Shown: piece by piece, positions 1 through 5,664 of the stretch
How positions within the stretch are numbered: the stretch's first letter is position 1
Layout: every line of letters starts with the position of its first letter
Assembly: GCA_934098345.1 (NCBI GenBank)
Contig: CAKONX010000052.1
Location: forward strand, 1 to 8,295
Direction of reading: 5' to 3'
Length of the DNA: 8,295 nucleotides
Source of the DNA: an uncultured Bacilli bacterium
Lineage (GTDB): Bacteria > Bacillota_I > Bacilli_A > RF39 > UBA660
Notes under the pieces: generated by a model
The model's database searches: none
What the model was told of the DNA's origin: nothing
The model's input: only the letters and a program-made list of their open reading frames with translations
Position numbers and translations under genes: made by a program

Positions 1-1231
1 GTAAAATCAATAGTAAAACTATAATACCTAATGATGCAAATAAAATATATTTATAATTATTAACTATTTTATTTAAACTTTCAGTTATTTTTTCATCATA
101 TTGAGAAACAACTTTATTTTTAGTATCAAATAAGAAATATCCTTTTTCATTTGAATCAACATTATATCCATAGATAATAACATTGTCACTTCCGTTTATT
201 TTGTAAGCATCTATTGTTAAACCATCTATTGTTATTTTTGTAGCTTCCAAGAAAGATAAGTTTTTATCTTTAACTAAATCTAACGGATAAACACTGAAAA
301 GATTACTTTTTATTTCAATATATTTTCTGGTAATTTTTCCTTCTTCAAATATATAAGTACTTACATTACCTTCATTATCTTTTACGCCAATTAAAGTGTA
401 TTGATCATTTTTTAAAACTGGTATTTCATTATCTTCATAAGTTATTTTATCTATTGTAAATGTTTGATAACTAGGTAATGCATCACTTTTTCTAACGATT
501 GTATAATCTAAATCATCTATTTTTACACTTATTGGATCAAGTTCTTTTCTTGTAATTGTTAAAGTATATTTATTTGAATTTCCTTTTTGAGCAGTTACAA
601 CCACTTCAATCTTGTTTGTTCCTTCAGTTAATTCAACTTCTCCTAAACCAGAAACTCTTGCAGTTGAATCTTCTACTGCACCTACTATATTAACTTTTTC
701 AACATCATTTTCTACCTCTAAGCTATATTCAAACACATCTTTACTAAATCCTGGGCTTATTGAATAATTTTCAACTCCTAAACTTTTTAAATTAGCATTT
801 TTGGAATAACTTGCTTCTATTTCAGCTTGAGTTCTTAAGTTAACAGTTGCTGATTTAACTGATACATTCATTTTTGATTCATCAATGGCATAAACTAGAT
901 AACTACCAACATTAATCGAAGCTGATCCACTTTTTAAAGCTTGAAACTTTAATGTATAACTTTTTGATTTTACACCAGAAGCACTAGTAGTATAATCTGC
1001 TACACTTGTAGCTCCACTAGTAAGTTTTAATTTAGAATTATCATAGTTGATTAAAAATTGCCATGAACCCATAGGTGATGAACTTGAAACAGTAACCGTT
1101 GCGGTTATAGTGTTTCCAACAACTGCACTTCCATTTGTTTTAACACTTATGCTTGCATTTGCTGCGTTAACAAATCCTGGAAGTAATAAACTTGTAAGTA
1201 TTCCAATTAATAAAACTTTTATTTTTCTCAT
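1..1231 (-). CDS. Secreted membrane-anchored protein with cohesin-like and cadherin-like domains (3' end outside window)
   Basis: The frame is open from ATG at 1231 to the window edge, giving 410 codons without a stop, so the C-terminus is missing. Residues 1-23 are a signal peptide (MRKIKVLLIG start, hydrophobic core, cleavage near VNA/A). Residues about 25-133 read as a cohesin-like beta-sandwich, with an early G-N-T-I-T turn and the motif W-Q-F-L-I-N-Y-D-N-S-K-L typical of cohesin strands. Residues about 144-229 (A-N-L-K-S-L-G-V through Y-T-L-T-I-T-R) match the cadherin-like beta-sandwich family (Pfam PF12733). Residues about 235-390 are unassigned. A hydrophobic segment starts near 394 and runs off the edge, probably a membrane anchor. 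The start is fixed by AGGAGG four bases upstream, overlapping the stop of the dockerin-bearing hydrolase, so the two genes are very likely co-translated. Inferred role: surface receptor that captures the neighbouring dockerin. The cadherin-like call is firmer than the cohesin call; another Ig-like fold is the alternative. Confidence 0.85.
   Translation of the reverse strand, partial: MRKIKVLLIGILTSLLLPGFVNAANASISVKTNGSAVVGNTITATVTVSSSSPMGSWQFLINYDNSKLKLTSGATSVADYTTSASGVKSKSYTLKFQALKSGSASINVGSYLVYAIDESKMNVSVKSATVNLRTQAEIEASYSKNANLKSLGVENYSISPGFSKDVFEYSLEVENDVEKVNIVGAVEDSTARVSGLGEVELTEGTNKIEVVVTAQKGNSNKYTLTITRKELDPISVKIDDLDYTIVRKSDALPSYQTFTIDKITYEDNEIPVLKNDQYTLIGVKDNEGNVSTYIFEEGKITRKYIEIKSNLFSVYPLDLVKDKNLSFLEATKITIDGLTIDAYKINGSDNVIIYGYNVDSNEKGYFLFDTKNKVVSQYDEKITESLNKIVNNYKYILFASLGIIVLLLIL
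833..1159 (-). other. Cohesin-like domain (residues about 25-133 of the membrane-anchored protein)
   Basis: The domain follows the signal peptide directly and has alternating beta-strand sequence of about 110 residues. It includes N-Y-D-N-S-K-L-K-L, equivalent to the conserved Y-D-P-x-x-L-E stretch of cohesins, and a closing V-K-S-A-T-V-N-L strand. Cohesins bind dockerins, and the gene just upstream ends in a textbook dockerin, which supports the call. Domain boundaries are estimates by eye. Confidence 0.6.
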
Positions 1232-1235
1232 ATTT

Positions 1236-1241
1236 CCTCCT
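1236..1241 (-). promoter_or_regulatory. Ribosome binding site of the cohesin gene, overlapping the upstream stop
   Basis: The minus strand reads TAGGAGGAAATATG. The TAG ends the hydrolase gene and its last two bases are the first two of the perfect AGGAGG, four bases before the ATG at 1231. This arrangement favours translational coupling, so the two proteins are likely made at linked rates. Confidence 0.9.
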
Positions 1242-2997
1242 ATTGTTCTATTTTAGAAGAACCTAAAATATTCTTTTGTATTTTTAATAAATCTAATGCA
1301 TTAATAGATCCATCTTTACTTGCATCTCCTGCTTTATTATAAGCTCCACTTAATTTAGAAGTTCCAAGTATATCTTTTTGAACCTTAAGTAAATCAAGAG
1401 CGTTTATTTCTCCATCACCAGATGCATCCCCATATATTACTATTTCTAAAGTTTCAGTTGTATTACCAGAAATTGTAACTCTATATCCAGTTTTTAAAGT
1501 ATCATCAACTACTGCACCACTAGAGTTAGTAACAACAACACTTACACCTTTACTTTCTAAGTTTGCTTTTAAGTCTTCAACATTGGTACCAACTTCAATA
1601 TTAGAAATGTAACCTGTTTCATATCTATATCCAGAAGAAATTACAGCTACACTTGCATCTACTTTACCAACCTCATCAGGAGTAGTTCCTGGATTATAAT
1701 TTTCATCCATATTAGCATATACTGGAATAATAAAATTAAATGCACTTTCTAACATACCAACAGCTTTATAAGCATTATACATAATTGATGCTTCCCCTTC
1801 CGGAGCTTTAACATTTGTCATGTATGGATGTAAATATCTTTTTTCTGGATTATCTGGAAAAATATTAAATTTTTGATAATAAGCAGTATCTTGACCTACA
1901 CCAACATAATTCCTATTTATAAAATCTGTTCCACCATTCATAGCTGTTTGACGGTCAGCATCCATGTTTCCTGTTCCGCCCCAACCATGATTTAGGGCAT
2001 AAATAAGAGCTTTTTGAGTTACATTAGATCCATCATAAGCTGCTATATTAAAGAAATTATAATAATTATCTAAAGATTTTCCATTATAAGTTGTACCATA
2101 TCTCGTTGTATAATTACCACTTACACATGAGTAAAGTTGCCCAGAATAAGCTCCACTTGTAAGTTTTCCTGACCCTAGTTCTTGCCTAACACGTGATGCA
2201 ATTGCCATTTGAGATACTCCAATATTTAAACTTGAATTTTTAATAAATTCTGTTAAAGCAGGTATTTGTTGAATTAAAAAGTTATTATTAAAAGCTTTAG
2301 TTGCTGCTTTTTTATAATCATCAGCACTTATTGTTGAATTAGTTTTATAATTTTCAAACATAAATACACTTTTTTCATTTAAAAAGTTTCTTGGATCTAA
2401 ATAATATCTAATAGCTTCTCTACTAGCAGCACTGTAACCTGAATCAAATTTTTTAGTACAAGTTGTATCAATAAAATCACTTCTACTATTAGAAGATATT
2501 GTTGAACTACCACATCCAAAAGCATTAACGCTGGCATTAAAATCGATTACATTTCCATTATTATCTTTAGTCTCAGCTTCAAAATTCCAATTTGGATGGG
2601 CAAGTTTCATTGTACATAATCCATTCCAATAGGAAGATGGAAAACCTTTTTCTTTCATTTGTTTCTCACATTCATTTTTAGCTTCGGTATTATCTTCTTT
2701 AGGTTCTTCAATAACCGTTACTTTTAAATAATTTGAACAAATATAAACATCAGTTCCATCAACAATAATTTTATACCATCCGTTTGGACATCCACTTTCA
2801 TCTTTAAATAGTTCATCCGTATTCATATTAAATGTTTCACCAGTTGAAACTCTTTTTATCTCGTCATAATTAGTACCTGGTCCTTTCCTTAAACGTACAC
2901 CAGTTCCTGAAACTACACCTGAAATTGACTTAGCACTAACCAAACTAGGCATAATTAAAGAAAATAATATAAGAAATAAAAAATATCTTTTTTTCAT
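1240..2997 (-). CDS. Secreted SH3/glucosaminidase-type peptidoglycan hydrolase with C-terminal dockerin
   Basis: 585 residues, complete. Residues 1-22 are a signal peptide (cleavage after VSA). Residues about 26-93 are a bacterial SH3 domain (V-R-L-R-K-G-P-G-T-N-Y). Residues about 115-420 resemble the N-acetylglucosaminidase-type autolysins of Bacillota: H-P-N-W-N-F-E-A (134-141), D-P-R-N-F-L-N (201-207), A-S-R-V-R-Q-E-L-G (267-275, E273 the likely catalytic acid) and Y-Y-N-F-F-N-I (312-318). Residues about 445-522 form an Ig-like pre-dockerin module. Residues 523-578 are two dockerin repeats. The enzyme should cut glycan strands of peptidoglycan outside the membrane. Seven cysteines (70, 87, 110, 128, 162, 180, 291) are unusual for an exported Gram-positive protein. 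AGGTG five bases upstream supports the ATG. It is first in an operon with the cohesin-like protein, behind a consensus promoter and a WalR-like box. The exact bond cleaved and the natural substrate are not shown by sequence. Confidence 0.9.
   Translation of the reverse strand: MKKRYFLFLILFSLIMPSLVSAKSISGVVSGTGVRLRKGPGTNYDEIKRVSTGETFNMNTDELFKDESGCPNGWYKIIVDGTDVYICSNYLKVTVIEEPKEDNTEAKNECEKQMKEKGFPSSYWNGLCTMKLAHPNWNFEAETKDNNGNVIDFNASVNAFGCGSSTISSNSRSDFIDTTCTKKFDSGYSAASREAIRYYLDPRNFLNEKSVFMFENYKTNSTISADDYKKAATKAFNNNFLIQQIPALTEFIKNSSLNIGVSQMAIASRVRQELGSGKLTSGAYSGQLYSCVSGNYTTRYGTTYNGKSLDNYYNFFNIAAYDGSNVTQKALIYALNHGWGGTGNMDADRQTAMNGGTDFINRNYVGVGQDTAYYQKFNIFPDNPEKRYLHPYMTNVKAPEGEASIMYNAYKAVGMLESAFNFIIPVYANMDENYNPGTTPDEVGKVDASVAVISSGYRYETGYISNIEVGTNVEDLKANLESKGVSVVVTNSSGAVVDDTLKTGYRVTISGNTTETLEIVIYGDASGDGEINALDLLKVQKDILGTSKLSGAYNKAGDASKDGSINALDLLKIQKNILGSSKIEQ
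1243..1431 (-). other. Dockerin domain, two near-identical calcium-binding repeats
   Basis: Residues 523-544 and 557-578 of the hydrolase are duplicated EF-hand-like dockerin repeats. Calcium ligand positions are filled in both: D524, S526, D528, N532, D535 and D558, S560, D562, N566, D569. Each repeat continues with I-N-A-L-D-L-L-K and then Q-K-(D/N)-I-L-G. In classical dockerins the two residues at loop positions 10-11 govern partner choice; both repeats carry Ala-Leu here. The near symmetry would permit binding in two orientations. Confidence 0.92.
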
Positions 2998-3002
2998 AAT
3001 TA

Positions 3003-3007
3003 CACCT
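3003..3007 (-). promoter_or_regulatory. Ribosome binding site of the hydrolase gene
   Basis: AGGTG lies five bases upstream of the ATG at 2997 and fixes that start. A second AGG at 3009-3011 lies a few bases further upstream. Confidence 0.8.
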
Positions 3008-3021
3008 ACCTATACATATTA

Positions 3022-3051
3022 ATTATAACAAAGTTTGACAATATATGACAA
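3022..3051 (-). promoter_or_regulatory. Sigma-A-type promoter of the hydrolase/cohesin operon
   Basis: On the minus strand the -35 box is TTGTCA (3046-3051) and the -10 box is TATAAT (3022-3027), with an 18-base spacer. A TG one base before the -10 makes it an extended -10 (TGTTATAAT). Transcription should start near 3015, leaving a leader of about 18 bases that carries the AGGTG ribosome binding site. A 7-bp direct repeat with a 10-bp period covers the -35 and part of the spacer. Confidence 0.8.
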
Positions 3052-3065
3052 TTTATACGTTTTCT

Positions 3066-3082
3066 TTTACAATTCTTTTACA
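3066..3082 (-). promoter_or_regulatory. Candidate WalR (YycF) box, TGTAAA-N5-TGTAAA
   Basis: Two TGTAAA half-sites (3077-3082 and 3066-3071) separated by five bases read in the direction of the hydrolase gene. They match the published WalR consensus TGTWAH-N5-TGTWAH at all twelve positions. They are part of an exact 11-bp tandem repeat (3062-3083). The box ends 14 bases upstream of the -35, roughly -51 to -67 from the predicted start. Read on the other strand the same bases give TTTACA-N5-TTTACA, which also fits a PhoP-type box, so the regulator cannot be settled from sequence alone. The downstream wall hydrolase favours WalR. Confidence 0.55.
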
Positions 3083-3110
3083 AAAAAATAAGAAGATCTC
3101 TCTTCTTATT
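3082..3110 (-). terminator. Intrinsic terminator of the coiled-coil protein gene
   Basis: Read on the minus strand, arms AATAAGAAGA (3101-3110) and TCTTCTTATT (3087-3096) pair perfectly over 10 bp around a four-base GAGA loop, followed by a run of seven T (3082-3088). The first arm begins inside the TAA stop codon at 3109-3111. It separates this gene from the hydrolase operon downstream, which has its own promoter. Confidence 0.9.
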
Positions 3111-4899
3111 ATAAACGATCAATTACTGCAATATTTTTATTAATACATCTTATTAAATCAGATTTATCATATTTATCTAATATAGCATTAAATCTACTTG
3201 GATTAAAGATAAATCTTGACGGATGTTCAATTAAACAACCTCTAGCATCATCAACATTTAAAGCATTTATTGTATTAAAGTTTTTAATAACAATATCACT
3301 GAATGTATTAAATATTAAAACTTCTTCATCAGTTAAATTCTTTTTAAATTTCTTTTCTTCATCTTTAGTAAATCCAAGTTTAATCATAAGTTCGCAGTTA
3401 TTACTATAATCCATTGAAGCAAATAATAGATTAGCAAGTTCATCTTCTTTAGCACGATCAACTACTTCCTCTAATTTATTAATATTTACTTTATTTAACA
3501 TATTAAATACATAAGATATATCATCACTTGTTGCATTTGTATGTTCAAGTAAAGTTAAAATATGATCTAAGTTTTGAGGAGTAACTTCTAGAAGTGTATC
3601 AACACTTGTATAAATAAGTGTTTTATCTAAACCATGCTTTTCCATTATATTAAGGAATTTAGAAGTATTTTCTTTATTAAAGTTCTTTTCTAATTTATCA
3701 ACATCTTCATCACTAAATCTAAATTTATCTAAGCCTAAATCTAAAAGTGATGAATCTAAATCATCATTAGAATCAAAAATTGAAGCATTCATGCTATTTA
3801 AAGCATTTTCACTTTCTTCTACATCTTTAAATTCTTCTGGATTAAATAAACTTTCCACTCCATCTTCTTTAACAGGTTCTTCAGTTAAATAATCTGGAAT
3901 AAATAAATTTATTGTGTTATCAGTATTGTCATCTTCTTCTAATTTATAAGACGTTTCCTTTTCTTCATTAAACAAATTATCATCAAGAATTGTATCTTCT
4001 TCATCAGCTTCTTGTTTTTCTTGAACTTCTTCATGACTTTCTTCTTCAGGCTTTTTTTCTTCTATTCCACTAAAATCTATATCTTCATCAATTAAATTTC
4101 CAACATCAGGAATATCTTCATCTAACTCATATTCCATTTCATGATTTTCTAGATCTTGTCCTGAAGCTATTATATTATCAAGTTCATCTTTTATAGAAAG
4201 TTCTTTACTAGAAGAATCATCTTCTTCTTCATCACTTTCATCTTCTTTTATTTCATCAGTTTCTACTTCATCAATATCTGAAATATGATCAATTTCTTCA
4301 AATACTGAATCATCTATTTCATGATTTAAATCTTTTTCATTTATTTCTTCAACATCAACATCTAATTCTTCTTTAATTTCATTACCAACAAAACTATCAA
4401 GTTCATCTTTATGGTTAACAGAATAATCAATAATTGAATTAATACTTGATTCATAATATTTTTCTAAAACTTTAGCTTTTTTTAGTTCGCCTTCTAATTT
4501 TTCTTTATTATCTTCAAGTTCAACAATCTCATTTTTTAAAGCTTCTGCTTTTTCAGTTATATCTTTAATATTTTGAGTTTCTTTACTAATTAAAGTTCTT
4601 TTTTCAAGTATTTTGTTACTAATTTCTTTATTACCAGTAGCTAATAACTCTTTAAAGTTTTTAAATTTATCAGATAACTCAACTAAATCATTCTCAAATC
4701 CATGTATTTCTTCTTCTAATGAAGCAATTACACTTTTAGAATCATCTACACTTATTCCATATTGGCGTGCAATACCAGCTTTATCTTCAATTTCTTTATT
4801 AACTCTAGCTAATTCTTTCTCTGTATCAACTCTGTGGCTTTTAATTCCACTTATAACAGATTTTAAATTATCATTAATTACCCCAATCATCTTTTCCAT
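3109..4899 (-). CDS. Cytoplasmic coiled-coil protein with acidic linker and helical C-terminal domain, function unknown
   Basis: 596 residues from the start chosen here; I do not recognise the family. No signal peptide or membrane segment is seen. Residues about 20-155 are a long heptad-rich coiled coil (many E/K/L, for example L-E-G-E-L-K-K-A-K). Residues about 165-390 are strongly acidic and probably disordered, with runs such as E-S-D-E-E-E-D-D-S-S-S (221-231). Residues about 395-596 are predicted helical, with short repeat-like units (T-P-Q-N-L-D-H-I-L near 440, H-P-S-R-F-I-F-N-P-S-R-F near 559). The frame extends to an ATG at 4926, but the -10 box at 4929-4934 places the transcript start at about 4922, after that codon, and GAGAGG precedes the ATG at 4899. 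The gene sits alone between its own promoter and terminator. The layout suggests a structural or scaffold role, but nothing in the sequence establishes a function. Confidence 0.85.
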   Translation of the reverse strand: MEKMIGVINDNLKSVISGIKSHRVDTEKELARVNKEIEDKAGIARQYGISVDDSKSVIASLEEEIHGFENDLVELSDKFKNFKELLATGNKEISNKILEKRTLISKETQNIKDITEKAEALKNEIVELEDNKEKLEGELKKAKVLEKYYESSINSIIDYSVNHKDELDSFVGNEIKEELDVDVEEINEKDLNHEIDDSVFEEIDHISDIDEVETDEIKEDESDEEEDDSSSKELSIKDELDNIIASGQDLENHEMEYELDEDIPDVGNLIDEDIDFSGIEEKKPEEESHEEVQEKQEADEEDTILDDNLFNEEKETSYKLEEDDNTDNTINLFIPDYLTEEPVKEDGVESLFNPEEFKDVEESENALNSMNASIFDSNDDLDSSLLDLGLDKFRFSDEDVDKLEKNFNKENTSKFLNIMEKHGLDKTLIYTSVDTLLEVTPQNLDHILTLLEHTNATSDDISYVFNMLNKVNINKLEEVVDRAKEDELANLLFASMDYSNNCELMIKLGFTKDEEKKFKKNLTDEEVLIFNTFSDIVIKNFNTINALNVDDARGCLIEHPSRFIFNPSRFNAILDKYDKSDLIRCINKNIAVIDRL

Positions 4900-4908
4900 A
4901 ACAAAATA

Positions 4909-4914
4909 CCTCTC
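4909..4914 (-). promoter_or_regulatory. Ribosome binding site that sets the start at 4899
   Basis: GAGAGG on the minus strand is followed after nine bases by ATG (4897-4899). No comparable site precedes the in-frame ATG at 4926, where the upstream sequence is a T run and the -10 box. An ATG at 4890 is a weaker alternative. Confidence 0.7.
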
Positions 4915-4928
4915 TATTCTCTTCATAA

Positions 4929-4957
4929 ATTATAGCAAAAAAAAATATAAGTGTAAA
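4929..4957 (-). promoter_or_regulatory. Sigma-A-type promoter of the coiled-coil protein gene
   Basis: The minus strand carries a -35 TTTACA (4952-4957), a 17-base spacer and a -10 TATAAT (4929-4934), extended by TG one base before it (TGCTATAAT). Predicted transcript start is about 4922, giving a leader of about 23 bases before the ATG at 4899. Confidence 0.8.
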
Positions 4958-5002
4958 CAGAAAATGTATATTAAATATTATTTTAATCACATAATATTAA
5001 TT

Positions 5003-5008
5003 AGGTGA
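5003..5008 (+). promoter_or_regulatory. Ribosome binding site for the TTG start of the DedA-family gene
   Basis: AGGTGA is followed after five bases by TTG at 5014. No in-frame ATG follows until residue 132, inside the protein, so TTG is the only credible start. I could not find a convincing promoter for this gene in the 100 bases upstream. Weak -10-like strings occur at 4967-4972 and 4990-4995 without good -35 partners. Confidence 0.8.
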
Positions 5009-5013
5009 TATAA

Positions 5014-5616
5014 TTGAAAAATATAATCTTTAATATCATAAATAAATATGGTTATTTTGGTATAACTTTTTTAATAGCCTTAGAAAATATAATACCACCT
5101 ATTCCATCAGAAGTAATTCTTTCATTCTCTGGTTTTATTTCTAAATATGCAAATTTAAACCTATTACTTATTATAATATCTTCAACAATTGGTTCTTTAC
5201 TTGGAGCATTAATTCTTTATTATCTTGCTTATTTTATAGGTTTAAAGTTACTTGATTTTAAGTTTTTTAAAATATGTGGATTAAGAAGTGAAAATGTAAA
5301 AAAATCTATAAATCATTTTAAAACTAATGGAAAAAAATCTATTTTTTTTGGAAGATTCGTTCCTATAATAAGAAGTTTTATATCTATTCCTGCAGGTCTT
5401 TCTAAAATGGATATAAAATTATTTGTTATTCTTACAACTATTGGTAGTTTAATTTGGAATACAGTATTTATTTTTATTGGTTATTTTTTAAAAGATAAAT
5501 GGGAAATTATAACTACTTTTTTTGAAGATTATTCTTTCATCATTTTCTTAGTATTTATAAGTATTTATTTTATTATCAAAAAAATTAAATCTAGAAAAAT
5601 AATCACAGTTGGTTAA
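5014..5616 (+). CDS. DedA-family (VTT domain) membrane protein, possible undecaprenyl-phosphate flippase
   Basis: 200 residues, the usual DedA length, starting at TTG. The family signature is present: E-N-I-I-P-P-I-P-S-E (24-33) in the first re-entrant segment, F-G-R-F-V-P-I-I-R (112-120) with the key arginines R114 and R120, then I-P-A-G (125-128). Membrane segments lie near 50-75, 135-157 and 172-189, with two re-entrant loops between. A basic tail (K-K-I-K-S-R-K) should be cytoplasmic. Members such as UptA in Bacillus are established recyclers of the wall lipid carrier undecaprenyl phosphate; other members handle other phospholipids, so the substrate here is inferred. It heads the plus-strand cluster, 48 bases before the lipoprotein start with no terminator between, and is divergent from the coiled-coil gene. 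Confidence 0.9.
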   Translation: MKNIIFNIINKYGYFGITFLIALENIIPPIPSEVILSFSGFISKYANLNLLLIIISSTIGSLLGALILYYLAYFIGLKLLDFKFFKICGLRSENVKKSINHFKTNGKKSIFFGRFVPIIRSFISIPAGLSKMDIKLFVILTTIGSLIWNTVFIFIGYFLKDKWEIITTFFEDYSFIIFLVFISIYFIIKKIKSRKIITVG

Positions 5617-5630
5617 TAAACACATATACT
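5602..5630 (+). promoter_or_regulatory. Possible weak internal promoter before the ABC transporter genes
   Basis: TATACT (5625-5630) matches the -10 consensus at five of six bases. ATCACA (5602-5607) matches the -35 at four of six, with a 17-base spacer. A start near 5637 would leave about 28 bases before the TTG at 5665. The match could be chance in such AT-rich DNA, and read-through from the DedA gene is equally likely. Confidence 0.25.
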
Positions 5631-5652
5631 AAATTAGAAATACAAAATGGAA

Positions 5653-5659
5653 AGAAGGA
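5653..5659 (+). promoter_or_regulatory. Ribosome binding site that sets the lipoprotein start at TTG 5665
   Basis: AGAAGGA is followed after five bases by TTG. The upstream in-frame ATG at 5647 has no ribosome binding site, and the AGAAGGA lies inside its reading frame as codons 3-5. Confidence 0.8.
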
Positions 5660-5664
5660 TTATT

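Noticed and set aside
1047..1256. Plus-strand open frame of 69 codons
   Set aside because: It lies antisense to the start of the cohesin-like gene, which has a signal peptide, a perfect ribosome binding site and recognisable domains. It has no ribosome binding site of its own.
3035..3040. Perfect TTGACA on the plus strand
   Set aside because: No -10 box lies 16-18 bases downstream and no plus-strand gene follows.
4952..4970. Second WalR-like site, TGTAAA followed by TGTATA
   Set aside because: The spacing is seven bases instead of five, the orientation is away from the coiled-coil gene, and the first half-site is that gene's -35 box.
4613..5008. Plus-strand open frame of 131 codons
   Set aside because: It is antisense to the coiled-coil region, runs across that gene's promoter, and its composition is what a mirrored E/K-rich gene produces.
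5009..5014. TATAAT just before the DedA start
   Set aside because: A start of transcription from it would fall inside the gene and exclude the AGGTGA ribosome binding site, and no later start codon is credible.
5617..5664. Riboswitch (TPP, FMN or similar) before the ABC importer
   Set aside because: Only 48 bases separate the DedA stop from the lipoprotein start, with no hairpin, too short for these aptamers. The region before the DedA gene is also short and lacks their conserved cores.
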